Part shown: positions 11,542 to 21,681 of the stretch, in pieces | Numbering within the stretch: the stretch's first letter is position 1 | Layout of the letters: each line of letters opens with the position of its first letter | NCBI GenBank assembly: GCA_015179045.1 | Contig: WHUZ01000108.1 | Span: 62,001 to 126,000 of the forward strand | Source of the DNA: Kalaharituber pfeilii | Lineage: Eukaryota > Ascomycota > Pezizomycetes > Pezizales > Pezizaceae | Direction: 5' to 3' | Length of the DNA: 64,000 nt | The notes under the pieces: generated by a model | Told to the model about the DNA's origin: nothing | Seen by the model: only the letters and a program-made list of their open reading frames with translations | Database searches by the model: none | Translations under genes and position numbers: made by a program

Positions 11542-11775
11542 TTTTTTTTTTTTTTTTTTTTTTTTTAAATTCAATACTCGCGTGCCGCCTGATAGGCTAG
11601 TACCTCAGGAAGCGGAACCTCTCCGGACAGGCAGATTCTGCCTGCCGCTCCCGGACCTCATCAGGCGATAAACTTTACGCCATGACACTGTGACACAGGT
11701 ACCAACATTGTGGGGTAGGTAGATCAAATGTTGGTACTTGTTACCAGCATTTAGTGATGCAAAATAGAGGCTGGG
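11542..11775 (-). mobile_element. Structured LINE tail (C type), minus copy
   Basis: Poly(T) at the left, then the complement of a 3' region rich in self-complementary blocks. In sense these are CGCCTGATGAGG pairing with CCTATCAGGCG, TCCGG pairing with CCGGA, and a CAGGCAGA/TCTGCCTG hairpin. The segment closest to poly(A) has the usual GCGAG closing strand. The same region occurs in opposite orientation at about 12850-13073. The right end is not exactly defined. Confidence 0.7.
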
Positions 11776-12403
11776 CATAGTCCGTGCGAGAGGTCAGTGA
11801 CCTGGTGTGGCAACAGGGTATCTTCTCTGTTGAGAGGACAGTTTTGTAGGGAAAACAGCAGCGTTTCTCTTGGGGGCCTTGGTAAATAGCAATGTAGCTA
11901 CAGCCTTTCAACCAACGCATGCTATTACAGCAACAAATGCTGGTAATGAGTAGTATTACTCACTGTACCAATACACGCTTCCATGTCACAACAAGCTTGG
12001 ACCATTGTTTGAATTGCAGACACCAATTCCAATCACTTTAATTCATCCTAGATGGCTATTAACTACATCAACCGAACCTACAGCGTCAATGTCTCAAGCT
12101 GCCGGATTGTGATCATTGAATATTGACTCATGGCCAAACGGCGCCAGCTGGATTCTCAACTTCACATATTGTAGTGAGGTAACCTATTTTTTTTTTGTTC
12201 CTGCGATAGGATCGTAGCTTGTATGCGGAACAAAATTATTTAAACAGAGCAATGTCATGCCAATCTTTCTAGCGAAGAATTCAAATCTGTAAAGCAGCGT
12301 AGCTCATCCAGCAGTTTCAAAATTGTCAGGCTTTGCAGGATATCCTGAACCTTTTACTACATACACCTGCACCTCAATTGCACACCCTCAAAATGCTCTG
12401 CAC
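11776..12403. other. Interior of the head-to-head tail pair
   Basis: AT-rich sequence without a recognisable gene, between the two inverted C-type tails. It could be the upstream part of either element or old host sequence. Confidence 0.35.
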
Positions 12404-12418
12404 TGCAAATGAATAATT

Positions 12419-12473
12419 TTTTTTTTTTTTTTATTTCATTACTCGCGTGCCGCCCTGTGGCCTATGGCGAGGT
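12419..12473 (-). mobile_element. 55-bp hairpin-tail retroposon (A type)
   Basis: Poly(T), ATTTCATTACTCGCGTGCC and the complement of the hairpin ending exactly at its base (sense start ACCTCGCCATAGG). It has a 15-bp target-site duplication ACTGCAAATGAATAA at 12404-12418 and 12474-12488. Confidence 0.95.
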
Positions 12474-12671
12474 ACTGCAAATGAATAAGCTCTTGTGCAT
12501 CTGGAGTAGTGTACTCCAAATGTAACATCCTACAAGCATGAGACAGCGCAAGACGAAGCCTACCAGCAGTGACCGGAACTGATGAGCAAGTAATATGACA
12601 GGGTGAGGTACTACAGGAAACCCAAAATTTCATTTTTGTTTCTTCATCTGCTCATTAATTCAGATCTATTT

Positions 12672-12714
12672 CAAAGCGATTAATGATATAAAAAAAAAAA
12701 AAAAAAAAAAAAAA
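12672..12714 (+). mobile_element. 43-bp tail-only retroposon (A type)
   Basis: CAAAGCGATTAATGATAT followed by poly(A), flanked by TCAGATCTATTT at 12660-12671 and 12715-12726. Only the closing strand of the hairpin and the 3' terminal bases were inserted. Confidence 0.92.
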
Positions 12715-12849
12715 TCAGATCTATTTTTCCATTTTTCATTTTTTACTTAATTGAGTAATCATGCATTCAAACTAGTAGATCACAGCATGGGCCGACATTT
12801 GGTAGCCAGTGGGCACGGTACGCACTTACGTCACTAGTCCACTTTAAAA

Positions 12850-13042
12850 CTTGTCTTGCCATATGCCTGTACCAACAACTGATCATACCTACCCCACAAT
12901 GTTGGTACCTGTGTCACAGTGTCATGGCGTAAAGTTTATCGTCTGATGAGGTCCGGGAGCGGCAGGCAGAATCTGCCTGTCCGGAGAGGTTCCGCTCAGG
13001 AAGCACCTCGCCATAGCCTATCAGGCGGCACGCGAGTAATGA

Positions 13043-13073
<31 letters not shown>
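12850..13073 (+). mobile_element. Structured LINE tail (C type), plus copy
   Basis: Inverted partner of the tail at 11542-11775, sharing the ACCCCACAATGTTGG block, the CTGATGAGGTCCGGG block, the palindromic CAGGCAGA/TCTGCCTG hairpin and the CCTATCAGGCGG terminal hairpin, then poly(A). The left limit is approximate; no 5' target-site duplication was identified. Confidence 0.7.
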
Positions 13074-13075
<2 letters not shown>

Positions 13076-13308
13076 CTGCAGCCGCAGTATCGCCATACTT
13101 GCTTCAGGTGCTGTAGTTCACCATTTTCCAGAACAGCCTACTATTCCGGACACGGGTCAGCCAGTTAGCCTAACTAGTCGTAGTTTGAGTTAAGAAATTG
13201 AGCTACTGGCGAATTAGAGTTAAAGCGGGTGTAATGGCAACTTAATTATATCTATCTAAGACATACTTAAATCAATGCTGAATAACCTTGGGATGTATAA
13301 AGCAGGTC

Positions 13309-13360
13309 TTTGTTTTTTATCACCTATCCTCGCTTACCGCTACTCGCTATGGCAGGGCGT
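13309..13360 (-). mobile_element. 52-bp hairpin-tail retroposon (divergent B type)
   Basis: T-rich start, ATCACCTATCC, and the complement of GCCCTGCCATAGCG, flanked by TAAAGCAGGTC at 13298-13308 and 13361-13371. It is a diverged member of the CCTGCC(A/C)TAG-type tails. Confidence 0.85.
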
Positions 13361-13786
13361 TAAAGCAGGTCAATAAACGTTTGCACGGCGCTATAGAGTG
13401 TGCAGGAGCAAGAGATTCGATGTGCGGCTTGCGTAGCTAAAGGTGAGAGGATTCGGAAACGAAGCTTAATATAACCATGATGTCGCTACTGCTATCTCAA
13501 ACCTACATACTCAATCGAGCGTACCGCCACTTAGGAAGGCACATATTTCCTACGTACCGCAGCTTCCCAGGACATATATGTCTTCCGCCCATCGTGTCAT
13601 AAAAAACACTGTGAAAGATAACTGATCTCGGAACTTGGACTTGACTCATTATGCAACCCTGGTTGGTTATGATCAAGAGCCATCGAGTGTATACCTACAG
13701 ACAAAGGAAAACAGAAGTAAGTGCGAATCACTCTTCTTCACTATCTTTATCATACCGTCTCTGTCACGGACTCACGGCCGCTACAA

Positions 13787-15199
13787 CGCGACAACCACTT
13801 CGACAGGACGAGCACTCGGAAGCCACTCCGCAACCACAGCGTCCCCCCCAGCGAAACATACATAGATCGAAAGCTCCCAGTGCGCTGAGTCTTTAGATCT
13901 AACTTTTATTCCAAAAAACCCAACTCCTCAAGTTTCCCTTGGGGTTAAGTTTTGAGGAGATTTCAGCTCCCTGCTCCGTTGACAAGCACACTACTACCCC
14001 TGACTTCTTGGCACTTCCACCATGGATCGAACCAATCGATTCGCGGCATTGGGCAGCCCGGCACTGAAAAACACATCTTCAGGTGCCAAGACAACACTTG
14101 CCAGAAGTACTCGTCTCGAGGCCCCACTGCTCCAGTCAATCATTGAAAAACTTGGTGGAGTTAATATGACTTGTATGCTTGAGGCAGTGGGAGATATCAT
14201 TATTCATATCCAGAAATGTATAGAAGACCTTATGAAAAGACCAAACTTCGAGCCAACAGACTTGTTCCTAGGCTATCTCGGACACGTACACCAGCGCATA
14301 GATTTACTCGCAGCAGCAGCGAAAGGGGAACGTTGCAAGAACTATGCTCCCACACAGCGAAGTTATAGGCAAAAGGAAGGGGAAACACAGACCGAGCCAG
14401 AGACAATACCTCCGCTGTCATATGCAGCAATCGTCTCTCAAAGCATTCCACCAAATACACCCCAGCACAAAAAACCAACCCACCTCCAGCAGCACCACCG
14501 AAAAACCGAACAAGGTCCACCGCTTCTCAATCCAAAAACGCAGCAAGGGGGTCCAGTACCAACCCCCCAAGCAGAACAAGAAGCCTCCAACATCATCTCC
14601 GAAAGCAAGAACATCCCAGAAAGAAAGGCTCCCGCAATCTGGCCGGGCAGTTGTGGTGCATGGCATAGCGGTGACGAAGAAACTTGGGAAAGTAAGAGAG
14701 TGGATGGAAAAGGCGAACCCATGGATGGGGAAGATTGTTGCGGCAAGATGGTTGGTGAGAAAAGAAAGGAGGGAGGGAAAGAAGACTAGCTCGATTGTTA
14801 TCTACCTGGAGGGGAGGTAGAATCAGATAGTCAAACACCAGCGAAGGTACGGTTATCAGGCAAATGGTACCACTCGTGCTTGTATGACTGGGACAGAATA
14901 ACAAAGGTGGACGGAAAGGGGAAGGGGAGGGATGTGGAGGAGATGGATATGACTGCTTGATTCTCTGGGGGGATATTTGAGTATTCGTGCTTAATTGTTC
15001 TCTTGGGGGATTGGGCTTTCGCTTTGTGTTCCTCCACATCACCGAAGTCATAGTATCGTTGTGTGTTTTTACAGGGGACGATTTTGTATGTAGTTGCACA
15101 GGTGCCTGTCTCCGGGCCAGAAGGACTTCGGTCCAGGGACCCTGCCATGGCGAACAGCTGCAAGCGGGGTTACGTGAGATTAAAAAAAAAAAAAAAAAA
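13787..15199 (+). mobile_element. Gag-only LINE (B-type tail), lacks ORF2
   Basis: A 1413-bp insertion with 12-bp direct repeats CGGCCGCTACAA (13775-13786 and 15200-15211). It contains an apparent 5' leader, a gag-like ORF, and directly a 3' UTR with the B hairpin CCCTGCCATGGCG...AAGCGGGG and poly(A). No endonuclease, reverse transcriptase or RNase H sequence lies between gag and tail, so it is either an internal deletion product or an ORF1-only lineage. A second gag-only element lies at 50854-56732. Confidence 0.85.
14022..14820 (+). pseudogene. LINE gag-like ORF1, frameshifted
   Basis: Starts MDRTNRFAALGSPALK in the 14022 frame, with a helical region and a Pro/Gln-rich linker. The family C-terminal part is read in the +1 frame from about 14650 (VVVHGIAVTKKLGKVREW, then KKTSSIVIYLE), so there is a frameshift in the linker. 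The TSSIVIYLE segment matches TSSVVLYLE in the gag fragment at 51.2 kb. Putative RNA-binding protein of the retroelement particle. No CCHC knuckle is left, because the protein ends at 14820. Confidence 0.65.
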
Positions 15200-15341
15200 C
15201 GGCCGCTACAAACTCTTCGACCAATACACCTAAGAACACGATACAGGAGCATTCAGGTGATCCCTCGATGACAGTCACACCACCAATACACTTGAGTTTA
15301 ATTTAGCTGAATTCTAATAACTATCCCTGATATTCGGTGAC

Positions 15342-17007
15342 CTATGATAACGCTTTAACATAGCCCTGCAGATATTGTCCCAATTTGTTGTCTATATTGC
15401 AGTATCACTCCCTTAGCGGTAATTTCGGGTCGGCTGGGAGGCGGGCTGAATACTTACAACTTTTGGTAACGTGCTCAACAGAGCATTGCATATATGCCGG
15501 TCGACACTAGGTACATGTGTCAGCAGATAATGCCTAGACTGCCAGATCTCCACTCTCACTTACATTTATGTCAGCTCCCTCTTTCAGCCATTGTTCGATA
15601 TGCTGGAGGTCATTGTAGAAACTCTGCCACAAGCTCTTGAATACCTTCAAGTCACCTTGTATTATACAACAAGACTCCTCCAGCCTTTTTATCAAAACTT
15701 GCTGCTCCTTCCGTAGTCTTTCTAATGTGCCCTCTAAGGTGAACTTTCTATCGGTCTCTGTGCGGAGTGTTGTCTGATTCACTAGATGCTCCTAACGTAG
15801 TTAATGTTGTATAGCTAACACTGTTCTGGAGTGCTAATCATGTTCGGTGCATCATGCGTCAGAGTGTATTGAGGGTTGTACTCACCCTCTTTCTCCACGT
15901 GAAACTTTACTAGGTTATAGCCGCTTCCTACCATGTTACTTCCAGATATACCAATCAAGACCTGCAACAATCGCGATGAATGTTTTCTACAATAAGCCAC
16001 ACAAGATAAGACAACCAAGAGAATTACACAGGCTCCGAATCCAATCGCCCAATCAAATATGTTACCATCTAGCTCCTCTGACCGTCCATGAGCAGCTTTC
16101 ATCCTGTTCTGGGCCCGTGCAATATCGTTTCGGATATCTTCCTCTTTGGTCTTCCACGCTGGAAAGTTCGCCTGCCCTTGGAGCTGAGCACAGTTGGTAA
16201 TGAGGGAGTGAAATTCTTCGCTGATACGGTCTGCATGCATAAGATAGTTTGCAGTTGCCTGCCCATAACAGCCTTTTGTGAGTGTATACCTTCATAATAA
16301 TTACTAGCGTGGAGCGGGTTGACGCACAGTCAGATATATCTTGAGTTTCTCCATTCGTTCCCCTATCGGAATGCTAGAATCATTGCACATTGGAATAAGA
16401 ATGTCTCCAACTCCTATGAAGCCCATCAGCACATAATAGCACAAGACGGATTTTGAGACCCACGAGTTGCAAAAGTGCCGGCGCTGTTCGCATCAGTGAG
16501 ACTTGTCTTGATCAGATTTCGAAATTTCTAGCAGGACCTATCAGCTGCGCCATTGCAAAGGCTCAAGTCTGAGTTGATTTAATACTGGTACGATGGGGCG
16601 ATAATACGAACCTCTTCAAACACCATAAATTGCTCCTCAAACTGGCTCATATCAAGATCTTTGTGTTGCAATTTAGCTTCACTCAGCAATTTTATGATGT
16701 GCAAAAACTGTTTCTCTACATTCTCATGCGCCTCTTTCGCACGAGTGCCAGCCTGGCTAAGTTCGGAGGCCCATTCGGAGTCTGACAATAGCTGCTCTGC
16801 GGCACATTGTGGCGCTTTGGCATGTGAATCGGCGTCAGTTTTTCTCCGTTTGCATTTCCAGGGACCTTCCCGAGCATTAGGATTCTCACAAGTGCAACTT
16901 AAGAACGGCTCAACATTGAAGTCTGAAGCGATCTGTGAAGCTTCCACCACATTGTAGATGAAATCTCTGGCGGCCTTTTCGGGAGAAGGAGGGTCGTCTT
17001 TCGTCAT
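15342..17007 (-). pseudogene. Membrane-hairpin coiled-coil protein, paralogue 2
   Basis: Second copy of the gene at 8635-10319, with the same intron positions and phases. Exon 1 starts at ATG 17007 and ends FMVFEE before a GTTCGT donor. Later blocks are LIKTSLTDAN, GDILIPMCNDSS, ISEEFHSLITNCAQLQG, a charged amphipathic helix, hydrophobic segment FDWAIGFGACVILLVVLSC, a second weaker hydrophobic segment (IGISGSNMVGSG), then LRKEQQVLIKRLEES and IEQWLKEGADIN, and a last exon ending YVKALS (stop at 15342). A TGA replaces the AGA found in copy 1 shortly before that end, near 15390. The N-terminal exon carries KRRK-type basic and Cys residues absent in copy 1. Function unknown; a pore-forming or membrane-remodelling role is suggested by architecture only. 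Confidence 0.6.
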
Positions 17008-17673
17008 AGCGTTGATGTCATAAAGTCCGTGACAGTTAAAAGAAGCTGGGGTATATGTTGATTATTGCTGAGTACCGACGGACAATAATACATATAGAGC
17101 ATTTTTGCGCTACCCCATATTACCAGTGGTGGCCCCTCAAGATTCGTCAGCCTCCCCTACATCATAGTCTGCGTCAGCCTCTCGGGACATGATTGGTCGA
17201 CACAGAGACATTTACGCATCGTATATTTCCCTAAATTGGTTAGCTTGAGCCAAATACAGCTCCCGTGTAATGGCAAATATTCTCTAGACTTCGTCTTTTA
17301 TTGGTTAAGGGTAGGCTGCAACAATTACTGCGGATACCTTACGCACTGCAAGCGGCAAATTACAGCATTCGTTGAGCTTGGCAATGTCAGCATGTCTATA
17401 AGTGGTGTATCCAGCTCATGAGCGGGCACAAGTAATATTACAGCATGCGAATAGAAATGGCTGTGAACTTAATTCCGCTGCTCCTCTGGGTCCTGTGCCA
17501 GCTTCAGGCTGTGGGAGGTCTCTCCGCCCTTGGGATAACAATTTCTTTGGCGAACTGTGAGTTGGTCGCGTTGTTATAGGCAATCGCACGAATGTAATTG
17601 GTGAGCGGGATTTTTATGAGTGCAAGGCGTGAGGCTGCCAGCCAAGAATGGTGGCCTTACAAGCCATGCACAG
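17008..17673. other. Upstream flank of paralogue 2
   Basis: No supported coding region. It presumably holds the promoter of paralogue 2 near 17010-17100. Confidence 0.4.
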
Positions 17674-17685
17674 GATGACCTGACT

Positions 17686-17752
17686 GCCCTGCCATGGCGA
17701 ACAGCCGCATGCGGGGTCACGTGACAAGGGAAAAAAAAGAAAAAAAAAAAAA
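17686..17752 (+). mobile_element. 67-bp hairpin-tail retroposon (B type)
   Basis: Begins GCCCTGCCATGGCGAACAGC, exactly at the hairpin base, closes with GCGGGG, then TCACGTGA and an impure A-run. Flanked by GATGACCTGACT at 17674-17685 and 17753-17764. Confidence 0.95.
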
Positions 17753-17968
17753 GATGACCTGACTTGCATCTTGTCTGCAATTAATGTAGAGCTCTGCGGA
17801 TACTCTATGACGGTTTGCTATGCAACGCTTGTCACCTGATCTGCTTGCATTGCTGTGTCAATTTCACCTTCAATAGGGTTAAATAGCAGGCCAGCAAACT
17901 ACGTATATTCTACAACTACGCTGGCGGTAAAAATAATTCAATATGGTCTGTACCTGTACCATTGCTCA

Positions 17969-19289
17969 AAGAGGAGACAGCTGTACACAAGCATCGCAAG
18001 AAACATCGCCACATGGGGGTCGTGGGCATGGCACGACTACGCACACGGGGCCCCAAGGGAGAAGAAGCTGAGAGAATTGGAAAAGTGGCACTACACCATG
18101 GCCAGGGGGATAACGGGCGCACCGTGTGGAACGAGGCAGGACGTAGTCGAGGGTCTAGCGAACCTGGAGTCAGTTGACATCTTCGTAGGAAGTGAGGCAG
18201 CACCGGTAGAAGCTCGGACATTGCGGTTCCAGGGGAGGAGGTAAGAAGAGAAGACTCGGAGGCTATATACATGAGAGGATCCTTGACGCACAATTGCAGC
18301 CTACCCCTGGTAATCTTACCGACACTACAAAGAGACGCAGACCGGGCGGAATGGATGAGACACATAGACGAGATCACGGACGAGGGGTGGGACCCGGCGT
18401 ATACGAATGGGAGTTTAAAGGGGGCAGGGCCGGAGCGGGAGTACATCGGGGGGGCCAAAACGAATCGATATACCTGGGCGAATACTCCACCGTAAACGAC
18501 GCTGAACTATTAGCGATAAGTGCAGCGATGGACCGCGCGGAAAGGGAAATGGTAATCCTGACGGACTCGAAATTAGCAATCACCAGGATGATGGCAATAG
18601 CAAGAGGGGACCCCACATGCGACGGATCATCTGAACACTTACGAAGAGCCTGGGACAGGAGAATCGAACAAGGAGACCGGGACACGGCCATAGTATGGGT
18701 CAAAGGACATAGAGGCATTCCCGGCAACGAGGAGGCGGACAAGGCGGCCAGGATAGGCACAGCGTTACAAGACGAACCAGACATGGTGACGGAGGCGGGG
18801 TTGAGACAGAGAGCTAAGAGAGAGAGCGAGCGAGCGAACGGAACAGGCTGAACCTATCCTACCGACCCTTAGAGAGACTAGGACGTGCCGCGTGCGACTG
18901 GACGGATAGCAGGCCTTCTGGGGGGAAAGGGACTACGCGCATGGAGGTGGCAGATAGGCAAGGCAGACGGTCCGGACTGCAGGTGGTGTGGAGAGAAAGA
19001 AGAGACAACGGCACACGTACTCGAGGAATGAGGGGTATGGCGGAGGAGATGGCCCGGGGGGGGAGGACGTCCGGAGACCCCCCAGGAACAAGAAAGGGGA
19101 AGAAGACCCGTTGAGAAGGCTGGTGGAGATGTTAGAGGAATAGGACGAGAGGAGGAGCCAGACGACACGGAAACCTTAATACTTTCCTTTTAATTTCATT
19201 ATTGACCTTTTATTTTTCTATCATGTATCTAAAGTATCGCCATAGCCCACAGGGCGGCAAGCGATTAATGAGATAAAAAAAAAAAAAAA
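17969..19289 (+). mobile_element. 5'-truncated LINE (A2) with RT-end and RNase H
   Basis: Flanked by 13-bp direct repeats GTACCATTGCTCA (17956-17968 and 19290-19302). It contains the last part of ORF2. Frame one (to 18243) has QLYTSIARNIATWGSWAW and ITGAPCGTRQDVVEGLANLES, the region after the reverse transcriptase. The RNase H region then needs at least one frame change (NDAELLAIS, VILTDSKLAI, GNEEADKAAR to 18851). The C-terminal zinc motif CRWCGEKEETTAH follows in another frame. The 3' end is the hairpin ATCGCCATAGCCC...AAGCGATTAATGAGAT and poly(A). Dead copy. Confidence 0.88.
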
Positions 19290-19331
19290 GTACCATTGCT
19301 CAGGTACAGTTTAGGTAGCTATTACCCCAAA

Positions 19332-19556
19332 CTACGAAGGACGCGGGCCAGAGATTGTAGGTGCACCTGGAGAACATTTTGCTATGACACAGTAGTGACT
19401 CCACATACCTGTTGACAGGCTACCCAGATTTCTGGCTGGTGCGACGAATCTAGTTTCTATTTGCATCATATTGTGCTGAATGACCTGCAGCATCTCCATG
19501 ACAGATGACCTATACGCGGAGTATTCCTCGCCATGGCCAGGAGTTTTAACATCCAT
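19332..19556 (-). CDS. Possible first exon of an unrecognised gene
   Basis: The minus frame starts MDVKTPGHGEEYSAYRSSV and runs through an amphipathic helix (MEMLQVIQHNMMQIETRF) to LGSLST, where a good donor GTATGT occurs near 19408. Downstream exons would lie to the left, where a LINE (17969-19289) now sits. Not recognised; could be non-coding. Confidence 0.3.
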   Translation of the reverse strand: MDVKTPGHGEEYSAYRSSVMEMLQVIQHNMMQIETRFVAPARNLGSLSTGMWSHYCVIAKCSPGAPTISGPRPS

Positions 19557-20524
19557 CTCCAGCGTTGGTCTTGTTCATCCTAGACCGAATCCTGTTTCAT
19601 CAAGAAATCCGCGGTAGAAAACGGCATAAATGCGTTATGCACGCAAGCAGTCTACAATTTAGGTTTGCCATCATCCAGCAACCAGTGCACTATTTCCGGT
19701 TACAGCACATATTCTATTTTGTCGGTACTGTTCGTCTGAATAAACACTACTCGGTGTATCCCCTAAGTAGAGCACGCTGGTACAGGTATCGATATGAAGC
19801 TGTCCGAACTGATTCAGGGGCGCCTATCAGTGAGGAAGGTCATTTGGTGACGGTTAGTGCCGAGTACACTGTTCTCAAAGACATTGCTTGATTTTGGTGT
19901 CCCTGCCCGGAAAAATACTGGTGCTCGTTCTTTTTTGAGGGGGCTTACGTAACCCCGCCTACAGGCTGCTGGGATCCATATGCAGGGTGAAGGTAGAAGT
20001 CTAACTATCAACTTCACATACGCTCACAGCACACCAACGTGCCCCCGAGCCTTCGCTATCCCACCTCCAAGCTGACTAATCATTCCTCAGCCGAGCTGCC
20101 CTCCGTTTCGTCCTGCCTCCATCCTTTTTCATCTATGCCGTCTCACCGCTGCCAGGTGACTTGGGTTCCGTCCCTGTCATTCCCGTGCGTCTCTCCCACC
20201 CTCGGCCCCTCCAACCCTCTGCACTCGAACACTACGCGCTTAGCACTTCATTCGTCCCGTAGCTACAGCGCACCTCATAACCACTGATCTTGTTCCTCCG
20301 CTGCCCTTCTAGGTCGGTAGCCAGGTGTCTTCCTCACCCACCCTGTCCAGGTCTGAGGCCTCGACCCATCTGAAACTCTAGCGCCACCATGCCACTCCGC
20401 GCCCGGAGGGTGGTGGCACCCGTTCAGGAGTGCCAGGGGTATCCATTACGACCTTGAAGATGCCTCAATCATCGGCCGAAATTGTTCTGAGCAATGCAGA
20501 GTGTGACACTGCGGCGAGCACCCG
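19557..20524. other. Gene-poor stretch with an old B-like tail
   Basis: A decayed minus-oriented tail is visible at about 19931-19984 (complement of GTAGGCGGGGTTACGTAAG with a short T-run). The region at 20040-20460 is pyrimidine-rich on the plus strand. No gene is supported. Confidence 0.4.
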
Positions 20525-20532
20525 CAATGTCA

Positions 20533-21396
20533 GAGGAGGGGTGGGTACCAGTATACACGGACGGGAGCATGAGGGAGGAGAAGGCAGGGGCGGGGATTTT
20601 CTGGGGGGGCAGATCGAAGTCGGTATATCTGGGAGAGGAAGCCGCAGTGAACGACGCGGAGCTGGTGGCGATAAGCGAGGCGATGGAGAGGGTAGAAGGG
20701 GAATTGATGATTGTAACGGATTCCAGACACGCGATTCAGAGGATGACGGCGGTTGCGAGGGGGGACATAGCACACGACGGAGCGACGAGGAGGATGAGAA
20801 GAGCATGGGAAGAGAGAATAAGGAGAGGAGACTGGGACATAGCGGTGATATGGGTGAAAGCGCGCAGGGGGATCTCCGGCAATGAGAAGGCAGACAGGGC
20901 AGCGAGCACGGGGACCGCCTTGCAGTACAAGCCGGAAATTATAACGGAGGCGGGACAGAGACAGAAGGGGAGTAGAGAGAGAGGGGAAGAGAGAAACCGG
21001 CTGAAATTGACATACAGACCGCTGGAGAGGCTAGGAGGCGGGGTAGGGAGGTTGGCGGGCTTGCTGGGGGTAAGGGACTGAGGGCATGGAGGTGGCATAT
21101 AGGAGAAGGTGACGGACCGGAGTGCAGGTGGTGTGGAGAGAAAGAAGAGACAACGAAACACTTGCTGGAGGAGTGCAGAGTGTGGAAGCGGAGGTGGCCG
21201 GGGGGGAGGAGCACGTGAAAAGGCCTCCGAAAGGGAGAGAAGGGGAGAGAGATCCGTTGGGCGCGATGATAGAAATGTTGGGGAGTAGGGGGGAGAAGTA
21301 GGTTCATGTGACGTAGAAAGTAGTTAGGTAGGACATCGCCATAGCCCGTGGGGCGGCAAGCGATCAATGATATAAAAAAAAAACAAAAAAAAAACC
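20533..21396 (+). mobile_element. 5'-truncated LINE (A2) beginning at RNase H
   Basis: An 864-bp insertion with probable 8-bp duplication CAATGTCA (20525-20532 and 21397-21404). ORF 20494-21081 gives an RNase H domain with YTDGS, NDAELVAISEAM, IVTDSRHAI and GNEKADRAA, the expected acidic residues. The frame is lost near 21070, and the zinc region (ECRWCGEKEETTKH) is in another frame. The 3' end has ATCGCCATAGCCCGTGGGGC...AAGCGATCAATGATAT, a covarying ATCGC/GCGAT hairpin, and an A-run broken by one C. Confidence 0.85.
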
Positions 21397-21406
21397 CAAT
21401 GTCACC

Positions 21407-21607
21407 CTATCCAAGAAGGTTCATCAGTTCCTGGGGGGATTCTTGACCCGCGGGGGACAGCCTCTGACTTACGACTTTTCTTACTTCATGAGCAATAGCC
21501 TGGACTTCGGGGTTGTACAGTATTGTCTTCAGCCAGAAGGGAACGGGTCCGGTCGAAGCTTTAGACCCGCAGATCTGCCTTCTCCGACACGATGGAGCTC
21601 TGTGCAC
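21407..21607 (-). CDS. Possible 3' exon of an unrecognised gene next to a LINE
   Basis: The minus frame ends FWLKTILYNPEVQAIAHEVR, then a Lys/Val-rich helix and QESPQELMNLLG with a stop at the LINE target site. Amphipathic composition suggests coding, but the plus strand is also open across this stretch, so it is weak. Confidence 0.25.
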   Translation of the reverse strand: MHRAPSCRRRQICGSKASTGPVPFWLKTILYNPEVQAIAHEVRKVVSQRLSPAGQESPQELMNLLG

Positions 21608-21681
21608 CCAGCTCTTACAACAATAATGAGGATAGTTACGTTCTAGCAGGACTTGTTGCTCTGTTACTCGGTCGTCGAGTG

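Noticed and set aside
11600..13000. Hammerhead ribozyme in the C-type tail (CTGATGAG core)
   Set aside because: The CTGATGAG and stem II-like pairing are present, but the required GAAA after stem II reads GAGAGG, and no cleavage-site helix was found.
14230..15252. Minus-strand frames over the gag-only LINE
   Set aside because: Antisense shadows; the plus strand has the gag similarity, tail and poly(A) orientation.
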